Below are positions 1 to 7,602 of a stretch of 25,984 bases of DNA, piece after piece. A program made the translations under genes and the position numbers. The stretch is taken from contig VEPB01000491.1 of NCBI GenBank assembly GCA_012026715.1, forward strand, positions 1 to 25,984. Direction: 5' to 3'. Below the pieces are notes generated by a model that was not told where the DNA came from, did no database searches, and saw only the letters and a list, made by a program, of their open reading frames with translations. The stretch comes from Methylococcaceae bacterium. Lineage in GTDB: Bacteria > Pseudomonadota > Gammaproteobacteria > Methylococcales > Methylococcaceae. How positions within the stretch are numbered: position 1 is the first letter of the stretch; every line of letters begins with the position of its first letter.

Positions 1-2011
1 AGGTCGCGCCCTCGCCGACGCGACCCTCGGCCCAGGTGCGTCCGCCGTGGCGGACGATTACCCGCCGCACGTTGGCCAAGCCGATGCCCGTGCCCTCGAA
101 TTCCTCCTCGCTGTGCAGGCGCTGAAAGACGCCGAACAGACGGCTGGCGTACCGCATGTCGAAGCCGGCACCGTTGTCGCGCACGAAGAGGACCGTTTCG
201 GACGCATCCGGCGGGAGGCTGCCGATCTCGATCTCGGCCGGGTCCTTGCGGCGCGTGAATTTTATGGCGTTCGCGATCAGATTCTCGAGCACCACCCGCA
301 GCATGGCGCGATCGCCCGCGACGACGGGCAGCGCGGCGATAGTCCAGCGAATGTTTCGATCACGTGTTTCCGGCTCCAGCTCGCGGATGATTTCCTGCAC
401 CAACTCGTCGAGCGCGAATTCTGCTCGCCTCATCTCATCGCGCCCCATGCGCGAGAAGGCCAGCAGGTCTTCGATAAGAGTGTCCATCCGCTTGGCGGCG
501 CGGGTGACGGCTTCCATGAAGTGCCGGCTTTCCTCGTCTAGGCCCGACTCGATCTTCTGCCTCAACCGGTAAAGAAAACCGTGGATGTGGCGCAGCGGCG
601 CCCGCAGATCGTGGGACACCGAGTAGGCGAAAGCCTCGAGTTCCTTGTTCGCCGCTTCGAGCCGCGCGGTGCGGTCGGCGACGCGATCCTCGAGTTCGCG
701 GTTGAGCTGCCGAAGAGCCTCCTCGGCCCGGCGGCGCTGGGCGCGGGCGCGCAGCGTGCCGATGCCGAAGGCGAGGTCGCCGGCGAGTTCCTCCAACAGC
801 CATACCTCGCCCGTCCTGAATGCGCCGGCTTCCGAGGCATAGATGCAGAGAGCCCCGAAGATAACGCCGCTCTCGTCCTTCAGCGGCGACGCGATGCTGG
901 AACGATAGCCGCGCCGCAAGGCTTCCTCCCGCCACGGGACGACCTTCGGATCGGTGGCGAAATCCTCGATGCACAAGCTGATTCCTTCGCGGATCGCCGT
1001 CCCCATCGGACCCTGCCCACGCTCGGTATCGGCCCAGGTGATGTCGACACCGGCGAGAAAACCGTCTTCGGCGCCGGCCCAGGCCATGGGGCGTACGGTC
1101 CTGGCCTCATCGCCTTCGGCATAGCCCACCCAGGCCATGCGATAACCCGCCTCCTCGCAGACGATGCGGCAGATGTCGCCGAGCAGCTCCGGCTCGCTGC
1201 CGGCACGAATCAGGGTTTCGTTGCAGCGGCTGATGGCGCGCAACTGACGGTTGAGCTGGTGCAGCGCAGCGCTCTGATCGAGCAACTGGCGTTCGCTCGC
1301 CAGCAGCTTTGTGGATGCCTGGTTCAGCGACGCGCCGAGCGCAGCGATCTCGCTCACCGCGTTGGCGACATCGATCTGCTCGCCCTTGTGTTCGTCGAGC
1401 CGGCCGGAAAACGCCGAAAGTCTGTCGATCGCCGCGACGATGGGGCGAAGCACGAGGACGATCAGAATGGTGCTGAGCATCACCCAAACCAGGATCAGCA
1501 GCAGGGCATTCCGCCAAAGCCGGTCCTGCGCGCGCTGGATGGCCAGCAGGCCGAAATCGACCTTGAGCCAGCCGAGGACGCTGCCGGCGACGATGGGTTG
1601 CCAGATCTCGAGCCGATCATACCCGGCGATGATCTTGGGCGAGGCTGGAATCGGCGGAACGAGGCGGCGCGCGGGATCGATGGTCACCCGCGACGGCCCG
1701 TTGGCGACAGACTCAATATCCAGGATGAGTTTGCCGCTCGGCTCGACCAGCTGGATGCGCCGGATGTCGGGCAGCTCGGCGGCATGCTGCAGAATAGCCT
1801 CGAGCGCGGCGTAATCTTCGACCAGAAGGTGGTGGGCGCAGCTGTCGGCAATGTTGGCGGCCATCACCGTCGCGTTCTCCCGCGCGCCCGCCAGCATGTC
1901 CGCGGACTGGTCGCGGGCGGCCAGCCAGCCGAAGATCAGCCCGGTCCCAAGCAGCGTTCCTGTGACGGCGAGGATGATGCGGGACTGCAGCCGGCGCGGC
2001 AGCAAGAGCAT
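1..2011 (-). CDS. GAF-domain membrane sensor histidine kinase, C-terminus cut by window edge
   Basis: This frame stays open for 670 codons and runs off the left edge. Residues ~11-31 form a first membrane helix. A ~130-residue periplasmic-type segment follows, then a second helix (~168-190). Next come a coiled linker and a GAF_2-type domain (~265-420, with AWVGYAEGDEARTV and ASPLKDESGVIFGAL). A coiled coil leads to a HisKA domain with the H-box SVSHDLRAPLRHIHGF, where H467 is the likely phospho-acceptor. The HATPase shows the N-box LENLIANAIKFT, the G1 box RDNGAGFD and GTGIGLANV. Only the last few residues appear to be missing, unless a receiver domain follows outside. The ATG lies one base after the stop of the binding-protein gene, so the two are almost certainly co-transcribed. 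This suggests that the binding protein presents a ligand to the kinase's periplasmic loop. The ligand and the response regulator are not visible. Confidence 0.93.
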   Translation of the reverse strand, partial: MLLLPRRLQSRIILAVTGTLLGTGLIFGWLAARDQSADMLAGARENATVMAANIADSCAHHLLVEDYAALEAILQHAAELPDIRRIQLVEPSGKLILDIESVANGPSRVTIDPARRLVPPIPASPKIIAGYDRLEIWQPIVAGSVLGWLKVDFGLLAIQRAQDRLWRNALLLILVWVMLSTILIVLVLRPIVAAIDRLSAFSGRLDEHKGEQIDVANAVSEIAALGASLNQASTKLLASERQLLDQSAALHQLNRQLRAISRCNETLIRAGSEPELLGDICRIVCEEAGYRMAWVGYAEGDEARTVRPMAWAGAEDGFLAGVDITWADTERGQGPMGTAIREGISLCIEDFATDPKVVPWREEALRRGYRSSIASPLKDESGVIFGALCIYASEAGAFRTGEVWLLEELAGDLAFGIGTLRARAQRRRAEEALRQLNRELEDRVADRTARLEAANKELEAFAYSVSHDLRAPLRHIHGFLYRLRQKIESGLDEESRHFMEAVTRAAKRMDTLIEDLLAFSRMGRDEMRRAEFALDELVQEIIRELEPETRDRNIRWTIAALPVVAGDRAMLRVVLENLIANAIKFTRRKDPAEIEIGSLPPDASETVLFVRDNGAGFDMRYASRLFGVFQRLHSEEEFEGTGIGLANVRRVIVRHGGRTWAEGRVGEGAT

Positions 2012-2012
2012 C

Positions 2013-2864
2013 CTACCGGCCCCAGTTGGTGAACTTCTTGATGTCGATGGTTTCGAGAGATTGGTAGTCCCGGCGATAGTCGGCAGCGACCGGATCGGAC
2101 ATTCTGACGGACCTGAGGAGTTCGGCGCCTTCCGGCGTGGCGGCCATGGCCAGCACCGCCTTCTGTACCGCCGCGCTCAGGGCTGCCGGCACGCGCGGAT
2201 GCGCACTCAGGGGATGGGGGGCAATTTCCGGCGAGATCAAGACCTCCCGCAGCTGGTTGCGGGTTTCCTCGGGTTCGTTGTCCAGTTCGGGGATGAACAC
2301 CGCACCGACGTCGCTTTTGCCGAGGATCACGTTGAGCACGACATTGCGGACCGAACCGGCATATTCCTTGTCGTATTCGAGCTTATTGTTGTATTTCGAC
2401 AGCATGTCCTGCATGAACACGCTGCAGAGGGATTTGTTGCCAACGAAGGATACCTTCTTGCCAGCCATGTCGTCGACGTTCCGGATCGGTGAATCCGTGC
2501 GCACGAAGAGGCCCAGCGTCACCATCTTGCGGCTGCGCACGAGGGGGATGTAGCCGTGCGACTCCCGCGCCACCACCTCCTGGATTGGCGAGGCAAACAT
2601 GAAGTCCGCCTTCCCGTCCCAGATGTCGCGCTCGAACTCGGCCGTCCGGTCAAACAGCTTGAGCTTGAATTCGGCGCCGGTTTCTTGCTTGAGGCGGTCG
2701 AGGAAGGGCGCCCAGATTTTGTGCATCGACGTCGGCGGCGCGAAGGGCATCACGGCGATGGTGTAGACTCGGGCATCGGCCACGGCTATCGGCATGCCTA
2801 TACCCAATAGAAACAGGAGGGGAGCGAGAAGACGGAGTGCCCGCAGGGCGTTGATCAGGGTCAT
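2013..2864 (-). CDS. PhnD-like periplasmic substrate-binding protein, likely sensory
   Basis: This is a 283-residue PhnD/TtrB-type (phosphate/phosphite/phosphonate family) binding protein. An N-terminal signal peptide (hydrophobic APLLFLLGIGMPIAV, cleavage near VADA) leads into the family opening YTIAVMPFAPPTSMHKIWAPF. Other family-like segments are DFMFASPIQEVVA, VRTDSPIRNVDDMAGKKVSFV and NVILGKSDVGAVF. I chose the ATG preceded by GGAGAGAG at 5 bases; an in-frame ATG eight codons upstream has no better support. No ABC permease or ATPase for this protein is nearby. Instead the next gene, one base away, is a membrane histidine kinase. In such pairs (compare TtrB/TtrS-like architectures) the binding protein serves as a sensor rather than for uptake. 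The ligand cannot be told from sequence alone. Confidence 0.9.
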   Translation of the reverse strand: MTLINALRALRLLAPLLFLLGIGMPIAVADARVYTIAVMPFAPPTSMHKIWAPFLDRLKQETGAEFKLKLFDRTAEFERDIWDGKADFMFASPIQEVVARESHGYIPLVRSRKMVTLGLFVRTDSPIRNVDDMAGKKVSFVGNKSLCSVFMQDMLSKYNNKLEYDKEYAGSVRNVVLNVILGKSDVGAVFIPELDNEPEETRNQLREVLISPEIAPHPLSAHPRVPAALSAAVQKAVLAMAATPEGAELLRSVRMSDPVAADYRRDYQSLETIDIKKFTNWGR

Positions 2865-2910
2865 GTCTCTCTCCGCTGGAGGAAGCACGCTGTTGCCGCA
2901 CGATGAACAA

Positions 2911-2940
2911 ATTCTAGTTGACGTTCCGACACGGAACCAA
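2911..2940 (-). promoter_or_regulatory. Candidate sigma-70 promoter of the binding protein-kinase operon
   Basis: On the minus strand TTGGTT is followed by an 18-base spacer and TAGAAT, about 50 bases before the chosen start codon. The spacer contains the inverted repeat GTTCC-gtgtc-GGAAC (2923-2937), which could be an operator. Assigned by eye only. Confidence 0.4.
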
Positions 2941-2972
2941 TTCAGAACCTCGCCCGCTGGTCCGGCAGTGCG

Positions 2973-3338
2973 TCATCGGCGCCTAAGCCGACGAATTGCG
3001 ATCCCGTAGAGCAGCGAATTCCACACCACCACGAAGATGCCCAATCCCAGCTGAATGGCGGGGGTCAGCCCGGCGGGGTAGATCACGGGGATCAAGTAAT
3101 GTTCGATGAATCCGCCGGTGTAGCCCCGATCGCCGGCCATCCACCGCAATTGCTGCTCCCACGGGGTGAGGGGACAGATCCAGCCCTCGATTTCGATGGC
3201 CGCGGCCCAGGCCAGGGCGGCCCCGTGGGGCCAGACCAGCCAGCGCCGCCACAGGATCAGACTGGCGCCGAACAGCACGAACACGATGAAGCCCAAGTGC
3301 AGCAATACCAGGACGTCTGCCGCCAGTCGATATGCCAT
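2973..3338 (-). CDS. DUF2784 family membrane protein
   Basis: This 121-residue protein has the features of DUF2784. The first helix starts ADVLVLLHLGFIVFVLFGAS. A conserved W-P-HGAALAWAA segment is followed by EGWICPLTPWEQQLR and GGFIEHYLIPVIYPAGL, and there is a last helix before a basic C-terminal tail (RRLRRR). Three to four membrane segments are predicted by eye. The start is the ATG after GGGAGG (5-base spacing); a longer in-frame extension to 3500 is not coding-like. The family's function is unknown. It is not obviously in an operon: the upstream gap is ~360 bases and the downstream neighbour has its own putative promoter. Confidence 0.88.
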   Translation of the reverse strand: MAYRLAADVLVLLHLGFIVFVLFGASLILWRRWLVWPHGAALAWAAAIEIEGWICPLTPWEQQLRWMAGDRGYTGGFIEHYLIPVIYPAGLTPAIQLGLGIFVVVWNSLLYGIAIRRLRRR

Positions 3339-3697
3339 CGCCGCCTCCCGGCCCCCTCGTGGACAACGCTGTTGAGAAGGAACCTTCGACAGTGGCATGC
3401 GGCCGATCCTTCCCGCGAAGAGAAGGCGGGGCGGGAGCAGATGCCGCGGAGCGTTCGGCGGTACCATCCCATGCGACCGGCGCCTCGGCCCTCGCCCCAA
3501 CCCCTACCCAGGAACCTATCGATGAAACGACGGCTCAAGGTAGTGTGGGCAAACCAAAAGCCGTTTGCTCACCCTACACCTTGGTCCAGGGAACAATCCG
3601 GTGCGAGAAAGCGTACCTTGGTCTCTCTCGCAGAGAGAGGGGCTTTAAACGCCCTTGTGCCACCCGTGGGAGGAGCTTCAGCCGGCGGCCTCGTCGA
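3339..3697. other. Intergenic region between opgD and the DUF2784 gene
   Basis: About 360 bases lie between two minus-strand genes. I see no convincing coding frame. It holds a palindromic repeat (3540-3577) and a perfect 7-bp hairpin, TCTCTCT-cgc-AGAGAGA (3622-3638). The hairpin lies about 60 bases past the opgD stop on the transcribed strand, but no T-run follows it, so I do not call it an intrinsic terminator. Confidence 0.6.
3540..3577. repeat. REP/MITE-like imperfect palindrome
   Basis: Arms of 15 bases (GTAGTGTGGGCAAAC and GTTTGCTCACCCTAC) pair at 13 of 15 positions around an 8-base spacer. Palindromes of the form GTAGGGTGGGCAAAC...GTTTGCCCACCCTAC are widespread extragenic repeats in proteobacteria, so this is probably a decayed copy. 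No transposase lies next to it. Confidence 0.55.
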
Positions 3698-5257
3698 TCA
3701 GGCGGCGGGGGTCCATTGGTAGAGCCAGGTCTCCGTGAGGGCGCCCTGGTCGTCGGCCAGATAGCAGCGCAGATCGACCGGTTCCTTGCCGTCGACGATC
3801 AGGTCGAAGTTGCAGCGCCATCCCGCCAACTCCCTGATGGGCCGCGCCGCAACCGCGGTGACGGTGCCGCGGGAAGCGGAGATCACCGCATTGACCTTGG
3901 CGTCCTTCCCCAGCTGATCCAGGCGGCCGCCACGAAAGTCGATGACGAACTTGCGGGACGGCACCGTCTGTTTCTGGCCCGGTATGCCGCCCACCCCGAT
4001 GCGGGTGGCGATGACCTGGGCGGCGGCGGAGCGGAACGGCGGCTGGTCGCCCCAGTAGAGGCGGTACTTGAAGCTGAGTTCCTTGCCCGGCTCCGCCGGC
4101 TCGGCCGGGTTCCAGAACGCCACGATATTGTCGAAGGTCTCGTCGGCGGTGGCGATCTCCACCAACTGCACCGAGCCCTTGCCCCAACCGCCGATGGGCT
4201 CGACCCACACCGACGGCCGCTTGTCGTAGTACACGCCGTCGTCCTGGTAATGGTCGAAGTCGCGGTCGCGCTGCAGCAGGCCGAAGCCCCGGGGGTTCTC
4301 GTCCAGGAAGGAATTGACCCGGATATGGGGCGGATTGACCAGGGGCCGCCAGATCCATTCGTCGGTGCCGGTCCACAAGGCCAGGCCGTCGGTGTCGTGG
4401 ATCTCCGGGCGGAAGTCGTCGCTGACCCGGTGGTCGTTTTCGCCGAACTGATACATGGAGGTGAGCGGCGCAACCCCGAGCCGTTCGATGGCCTTGCGGG
4501 GAAACAGATGGGCCTCGATCTGCATCACGGTGACATCGCCCGGTTTGATCACGAAGCTGTAGGCGCCCGCGATGCTGCGGCTGTCCAGCAGGGCATGGAT
4601 CGTCACCGCCTCGGAACTTGCCAAGGGTCGTTCCAGCCAGAACGACCGGAACTCGGGAAACTCCTCGGGCCGGTTGAGGCCGGTGTCGACCGCCAGGCCG
4701 CGGGCCGACAAACCGTACTGCTTGGAACCGCCCACCGCCCGGAAATAGCTGGCGCCGAGGAAGGAGAACACGTCCCGCGCCCAGTCCGACTGGGCATGGA
4801 CCCGGAAGCCGGCGAAGCCCAGGTCGCCCACCTTGCCCGGCACCTTGACCCCCTTGCCGTAATCGAACAAATCCTTGGAGTAGTGGATGGGCTTGGCCAA
4901 ACCATCGGCCACTTCATGGATGGTGACCGGATGCTTGAAGAACAGCCCCAGGTGGAACAGCTTGGCCTGGAACGGCAAGCCTTCTTCCCGCCACAGGGCT
5001 TGATCGTCCCGGAACCGGATCGACTGGTAACCGTCCCAGTCCAGGCCGGTCACCCAGGCGGGCAGCTTGGCGGCCGGCTGGACATAGTCCGCTTCCGCCA
5101 GCCGCTTGGCTTCGGTCCTCAACCATTCCTTGTTGAAAGCCACCCCGTCCGGCTCGTCGCCCGCCAGGGCGGAACCGGACCGGCTCAGCACCGGATTGAG
5201 GACACCCCAGGCGGCCAGGGCGAGAATATGGTGGAGAACTTCGCGTCGCGTCATCAT
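3698..5257 (-). CDS. opgD: Periplasmic glucan biosynthesis protein D (OpgD/MdoG family, GH186)
   Basis: This 519-residue protein matches the whole-length MdoG/OpgD family, which shapes osmoregulated periplasmic beta-1,2-glucan. E. coli OpgD was shown to be a beta-1,2-glucanase, founding family GH186. The N-terminus MMTRREVLHHILALAAWGVL is a twin-arginine (Tat)-type signal, as in OpgD rather than OpgG. Family-like stretches include QAKLFHLGLFFKHPVTIHEV, ARDVFSFLGASYFRAVGG, GLAVDTGL, MYQFGENDHR, EIHDTDGLALWTG, EWIWRPLVNP and RGFGLLQRDRDFDHYQDDGV. A C-terminal Ig-like domain with RLYWGDQPPF follows. No opgH glucosyltransferase is in the window, so the gene stands alone. No clear Shine-Dalgarno precedes the ATG pair, and the second ATG is equally possible. 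Confidence 0.93.
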   Translation of the reverse strand: MMTRREVLHHILALAAWGVLNPVLSRSGSALAGDEPDGVAFNKEWLRTEAKRLAEADYVQPAAKLPAWVTGLDWDGYQSIRFRDDQALWREEGLPFQAKLFHLGLFFKHPVTIHEVADGLAKPIHYSKDLFDYGKGVKVPGKVGDLGFAGFRVHAQSDWARDVFSFLGASYFRAVGGSKQYGLSARGLAVDTGLNRPEEFPEFRSFWLERPLASSEAVTIHALLDSRSIAGAYSFVIKPGDVTVMQIEAHLFPRKAIERLGVAPLTSMYQFGENDHRVSDDFRPEIHDTDGLALWTGTDEWIWRPLVNPPHIRVNSFLDENPRGFGLLQRDRDFDHYQDDGVYYDKRPSVWVEPIGGWGKGSVQLVEIATADETFDNIVAFWNPAEPAEPGKELSFKYRLYWGDQPPFRSAAAQVIATRIGVGGIPGQKQTVPSRKFVIDFRGGRLDQLGKDAKVNAVISASRGTVTAVAARPIRELAGWRCNFDLIVDGKEPVDLRCYLADDQGALTETWLYQWTPAA

Positions 5258-5359
5258 GGCTGGAAAACGTGTGGTGATCGGAACTCCGCTATTTTACCAG
5301 CTGAGACCGAATTGCCATCCCCACGGGGGACATCTTCCGCCGATCGTCCGGATTTGCCG

Positions 5360-5752
5360 CTACCCGCCCTTCAGGCCATGAAGCAGCGCAACGCCAAGGT
5401 TTACCAGGGCCAGCGCGATCAAGACATAGACCGTGAGCTGCATGCCCCAAACCCTGGACCGGAGGGATTCCCGCAAAAGTCCGCGGGCATGCAGAACCCG
5501 CCCAGCCAGCAGACCGATGCCGCCGGCATGGAGCAGCGCCGCCGGGGCGCCGCTCAACTCGGCCAGCCCCAGCAGGAGCAGGGACAGCGGTATCGTTTCC
5601 ACCGCGTTGCCATGGGCGCGGATGGCATTCCGCAAGTCCGGATCGCCACCATCGCCCAGCCGAATTTTCTTGGCGCGGCGCAGCCTGACAACCTGCCAGA
5701 TCAACCACACCAGCAGCAGCGTCGCCAGCGCCGCATAGAAGGAACTGATCAT
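5360..5752 (-). CDS. MAPEG family membrane protein
   Basis: This 130-residue protein has about four hydrophobic helices and the MAPEG/YecN pattern: a basic stretch RLRRAKKIRLGDGG, then DLRNAIRAHGNAVETIPLSLLLLGLAE, then LLHAGGIGLLAGRVLHARGL. The R-A-H-x-N-x-E segment is the family hallmark. Members include glutathione-dependent membrane enzymes (microsomal glutathione transferase type) and uncharacterised bacterial YecN-like proteins; this is the latter type. The start has GAAGGTGG just upstream. The gene begins 10 bases after the VOC gene stops, so the two are likely co-transcribed, which fits a thiol-linked or detoxification role (inference). Confidence 0.88.
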   Translation of the reverse strand: MISSFYAALATLLLVWLIWQVVRLRRAKKIRLGDGGDPDLRNAIRAHGNAVETIPLSLLLLGLAELSGAPAALLHAGGIGLLAGRVLHARGLLRESLRSRVWGMQLTVYVLIALALVNLGVALLHGLKGG

Positions 5753-5762
5753 TGCGCCACCT

Positions 5763-6155
5763 TCAGGCGCAATGGGTCATGTCGTAGCTGATGGCCGTGA
5801 TGGATGCGCCTTGCGGATCGCGCAATATGCAGAACCGGCCCACGCCGGGAATGTCGGTGGGCGGCATGCAGATCTCGGCACCCAGCTGTTCGGCCTTGGC
5901 GGCGGTGACATCGACGTCATCCACCGTCACACAGCAGCCCCAATGCGGCGGAACGCCTGCCATGTCCGGAGGCAGGGCCATGATGCCGCCGACGCCGTCG
6001 CTGCCGGCCTTGACCACGTGGTAGGGGATCAGCGGTTCCTTGTACTCATATTCCCAGCCGAACAGGCTGCCGTAGAACGACTTGGCGGCCTCCACGTCGC
6101 TGGTCATCAGTTCGCACCAGCTGAAGGCCCCGTGTTTCATGAATGGATTGGACAT
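5763..6155 (-). CDS. VOC (glyoxalase/bleomycin-resistance) family protein
   Basis: This 130-residue protein has two beta-alpha-beta-beta-beta half modules. The N-terminal one reads HGAFSWCELMTSDVEAAKSFYGSLFGWEY. The C-terminal one ends VGRFCILRDPQGASITAISY, the common ending of the small glyoxalase-like proteins related to CFP32/27-kDa antigen. GGIMALPPDMAGVPPHWGCCV lies between, with VDDVDVTAAKAEQLGAEI starting the second half. The substrate is unknown. GGAG lies upstream of the ATG. It sits between an HxlR-type regulator gene and a MAPEG gene on the same strand, with a palindrome in the 131-base gap on the regulator side, so the regulator probably controls it. Confidence 0.9.
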   Translation of the reverse strand: MSNPFMKHGAFSWCELMTSDVEAAKSFYGSLFGWEYEYKEPLIPYHVVKAGSDGVGGIMALPPDMAGVPPHWGCCVTVDDVDVTAAKAEQLGAEICMPPTDIPGVGRFCILRDPQGASITAISYDMTHCA

Positions 6156-6225
6156 CTTGCTGCTCCGTCATCAAAGAATTTCTCAGGCTCCAAGTCTCCC
6201 GTCAGGGCCGTCGAAGCCCGCCTGA

Positions 6226-6240
6226 CTTGCTTTATGCAAG
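6226..6240. promoter_or_regulatory. Candidate HxlR operator ahead of the VOC gene
   Basis: CTTGC-tttat-GCAAG is a perfect 5-bp inverted repeat between the HxlR-type gene and the VOC gene. On the minus strand it overlaps GCATAAAG, a possible -10 region. HxlR/YodB-type regulators are known to bind ACTT...AAGT-like palindromes of this spacing. The match is by eye, and specificity is inferred. Confidence 0.4.
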
Positions 6241-6286
6241 CGATTCGACTGTCGCACACATCGCCGCGCGACGCAAGCGCACGACC

Positions 6287-6724
6287 TCACCCCAGGTTTT
6301 CGGCCTCCCAACGATCGAGTTGCTCCAGCACGCCGTGAATGAAACCTTCGCGGTCGGCCTCCAAGCGTTGGGCCAGCTCCGGCGGCAATCGCGCGCTCCC
6401 CAACTGGCGGCTGGACCAGAGGGTGATTTCCAGCAGGCTGTGGATCAGGTCCTTGCCGGAAGCGCTGAGGTAATACAGTTTGCGGGTTCCGCTGCGGGGG
6501 TGAGGAACGCATCGCACCAGCCCGGCCTCCGTCAGGCGGCGCAACCGGTCTGCCAGGATATTGGTGGAGATGCCCTCGAACGAGTTGAGGATGTCCTTGT
6601 ACTCGTGCAGGTTGCGCAGCATCAGGTCGCGCACGATCAGCAGGGTCCAGCGGTCGCCCACGATATCCAGGGCATGGGCCAGCGGGCAGGGCGAACTGTC
6701 CCTGTGGCAAAGCAGTTTGGGCAT
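6287..6724 (-). CDS. HxlR family winged-helix transcriptional regulator
   Basis: This 145-residue protein carries the HxlR signature CPLAHALDIVGDRWTLLIVRDL near the N-terminus (first 20 residues shown as CPLAHALDIVGDRWTLLIVR). It continues with the recognition helix region FEGISTNILADRLRRLTEAG and the wing KLYYLSASGKDL. The N-terminal Cys13 of the CPLA motif is the conserved residue that senses thiol-reactive electrophiles or oxidants in several family members. A second cysteine lies at position 5, and another in the wing approach (VRCVPHP). The gene starts 39 bases after the thioredoxin-like gene and is followed by VOC and MAPEG genes, a plausible electrophile-response operon. Confidence 0.93.
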   Translation of the reverse strand: MPKLLCHRDSSPCPLAHALDIVGDRWTLLIVRDLMLRNLHEYKDILNSFEGISTNILADRLRRLTEAGLVRCVPHPRSGTRKLYYLSASGKDLIHSLLEITLWSSRQLGSARLPPELAQRLEADREGFIHGVLEQLDRWEAENLG

Positions 6725-6763
6725 CGGCTGGGACGGGGAGCCGACTTCAGCGGTCCACCCGCA

Positions 6764-7255
6764 TCATTCCGCCAGCAGGGTTTCCACCTTTTTCCGGATA
6801 TCGGCCGCCTCTCCCTTGCGAAAGCCCAGATGGACATGGCGGATGACACCTTTCTTATCGATCAGGTAGGACGACGGCATGGCCATCACCCCGAAGGCGC
6901 TGGGGCAGTTGCCATCGGGATTGCCGGCGATGGTGAAGCGAACCGGGCGCTTGGCGAGAAATTCGTCGGCGTCCTCCCGCTCCTCGTCCACGTTGAGGGC
7001 GATCAGTTCCAGGCCCTTGCTCTTCAGCTCGCCGTTCATCTTATCCATGAACGGCATCGATTCGGCGCAGGGCCCGCACCAGGACGCCCAAAAATCCACA
7101 TAGACCACCTTTCCGGGCTGTTTGAGGCTGATCGGCTTGCCATCGGCGAAGTTGACGAGTTGGCAATCGGGAACCGGATCGCCCACCGCCGCGGCATGGC
7201 CGGACTGGGCGATGAAGAGGGTCAGGGCGAGCAAGAAGCGGAACGACGTTTTCAT
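6764..7255 (-). CDS. Periplasmic TlpA-like thioredoxin-fold protein
   Basis: This 163-residue protein has an N-terminal Sec signal (MKTSFRFLLALTLFIAQSGHAAA). A TlpA/ResA/redoxin domain follows with GKVVYVDFWASWCGPCAESM, where WCGPC is the redox CXXC centre, and MPSSYLIDKKGVIRHVHLGF, the cis-proline region (AMPSS). It probably reduces disulfides or apocytochrome cysteines in the periplasm, consistent with the large c-type cytochrome encoded next upstream on this strand, though no direct link is shown. A second cysteine pair outside the active site (DCQL near the N-terminus, NCPS in the middle) is unusual. No clear Shine-Dalgarno is visible: the bases before the ATG are pyrimidine-rich. Confidence 0.9.
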   Translation of the reverse strand: MKTSFRFLLALTLFIAQSGHAAAVGDPVPDCQLVNFADGKPISLKQPGKVVYVDFWASWCGPCAESMPFMDKMNGELKSKGLELIALNVDEEREDADEFLAKRPVRFTIAGNPDGNCPSAFGVMAMPSSYLIDKKGVIRHVHLGFRKGEAADIRKKVETLLAE

Positions 7256-7602
7256 GGAGGAGACGGGATGAGGAGTTGTACGAAGGGAACACGGCAGCTA
7301 GCGGTGCCCGCCGGAATCTGGACTTTGCCGGATCGGAAGGGAGCTTGGCAAGGGTTTTCCAGACGATACAGCGCGTCGCCATTCCGCGCGGCCGCAATGC
7401 AGGCTCGGCAGGGCGCATTAAAAGGGCAGCATAACGCCGGACGCTGGTTCGGCGCACCGTGACAACCACCAGAATTCATGGAGTTAGCTCCTTCCCTCGA
7501 CCCTTACCTAGCCTTCTGCCACGGGGACAGCCCTCCCGGCCCCATGGCCCGCGGATTGTGGCCACGGGTCGAGGGACCACGCTCCAACTGCACGGCATCC
7601 GG
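7256..7602. other. Intergenic region between the thioredoxin-like and peroxidase genes
   Basis: About 350 bases with no convincing coding frame on either strand. I see no T-tailed hairpin after the peroxidase stop and no clear promoter for the thioredoxin-like gene. Only a small hairpin, GGAG-ttag-CTCC, stands out. Confidence 0.5.

Noticed and set aside
581..2032. Long plus-strand frame opposite the histidine kinase
   Set aside because: It is the antisense shadow of a clear GAF/HisKA/HATPase protein on the minus strand, and its translation has no domain features.
3332..5791. 819-codon plus-strand frame across the opgD region
   Set aside because: It lies opposite opgD and the MAPEG gene, which have unmistakable family motifs. 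High GC lengthens antisense frames.
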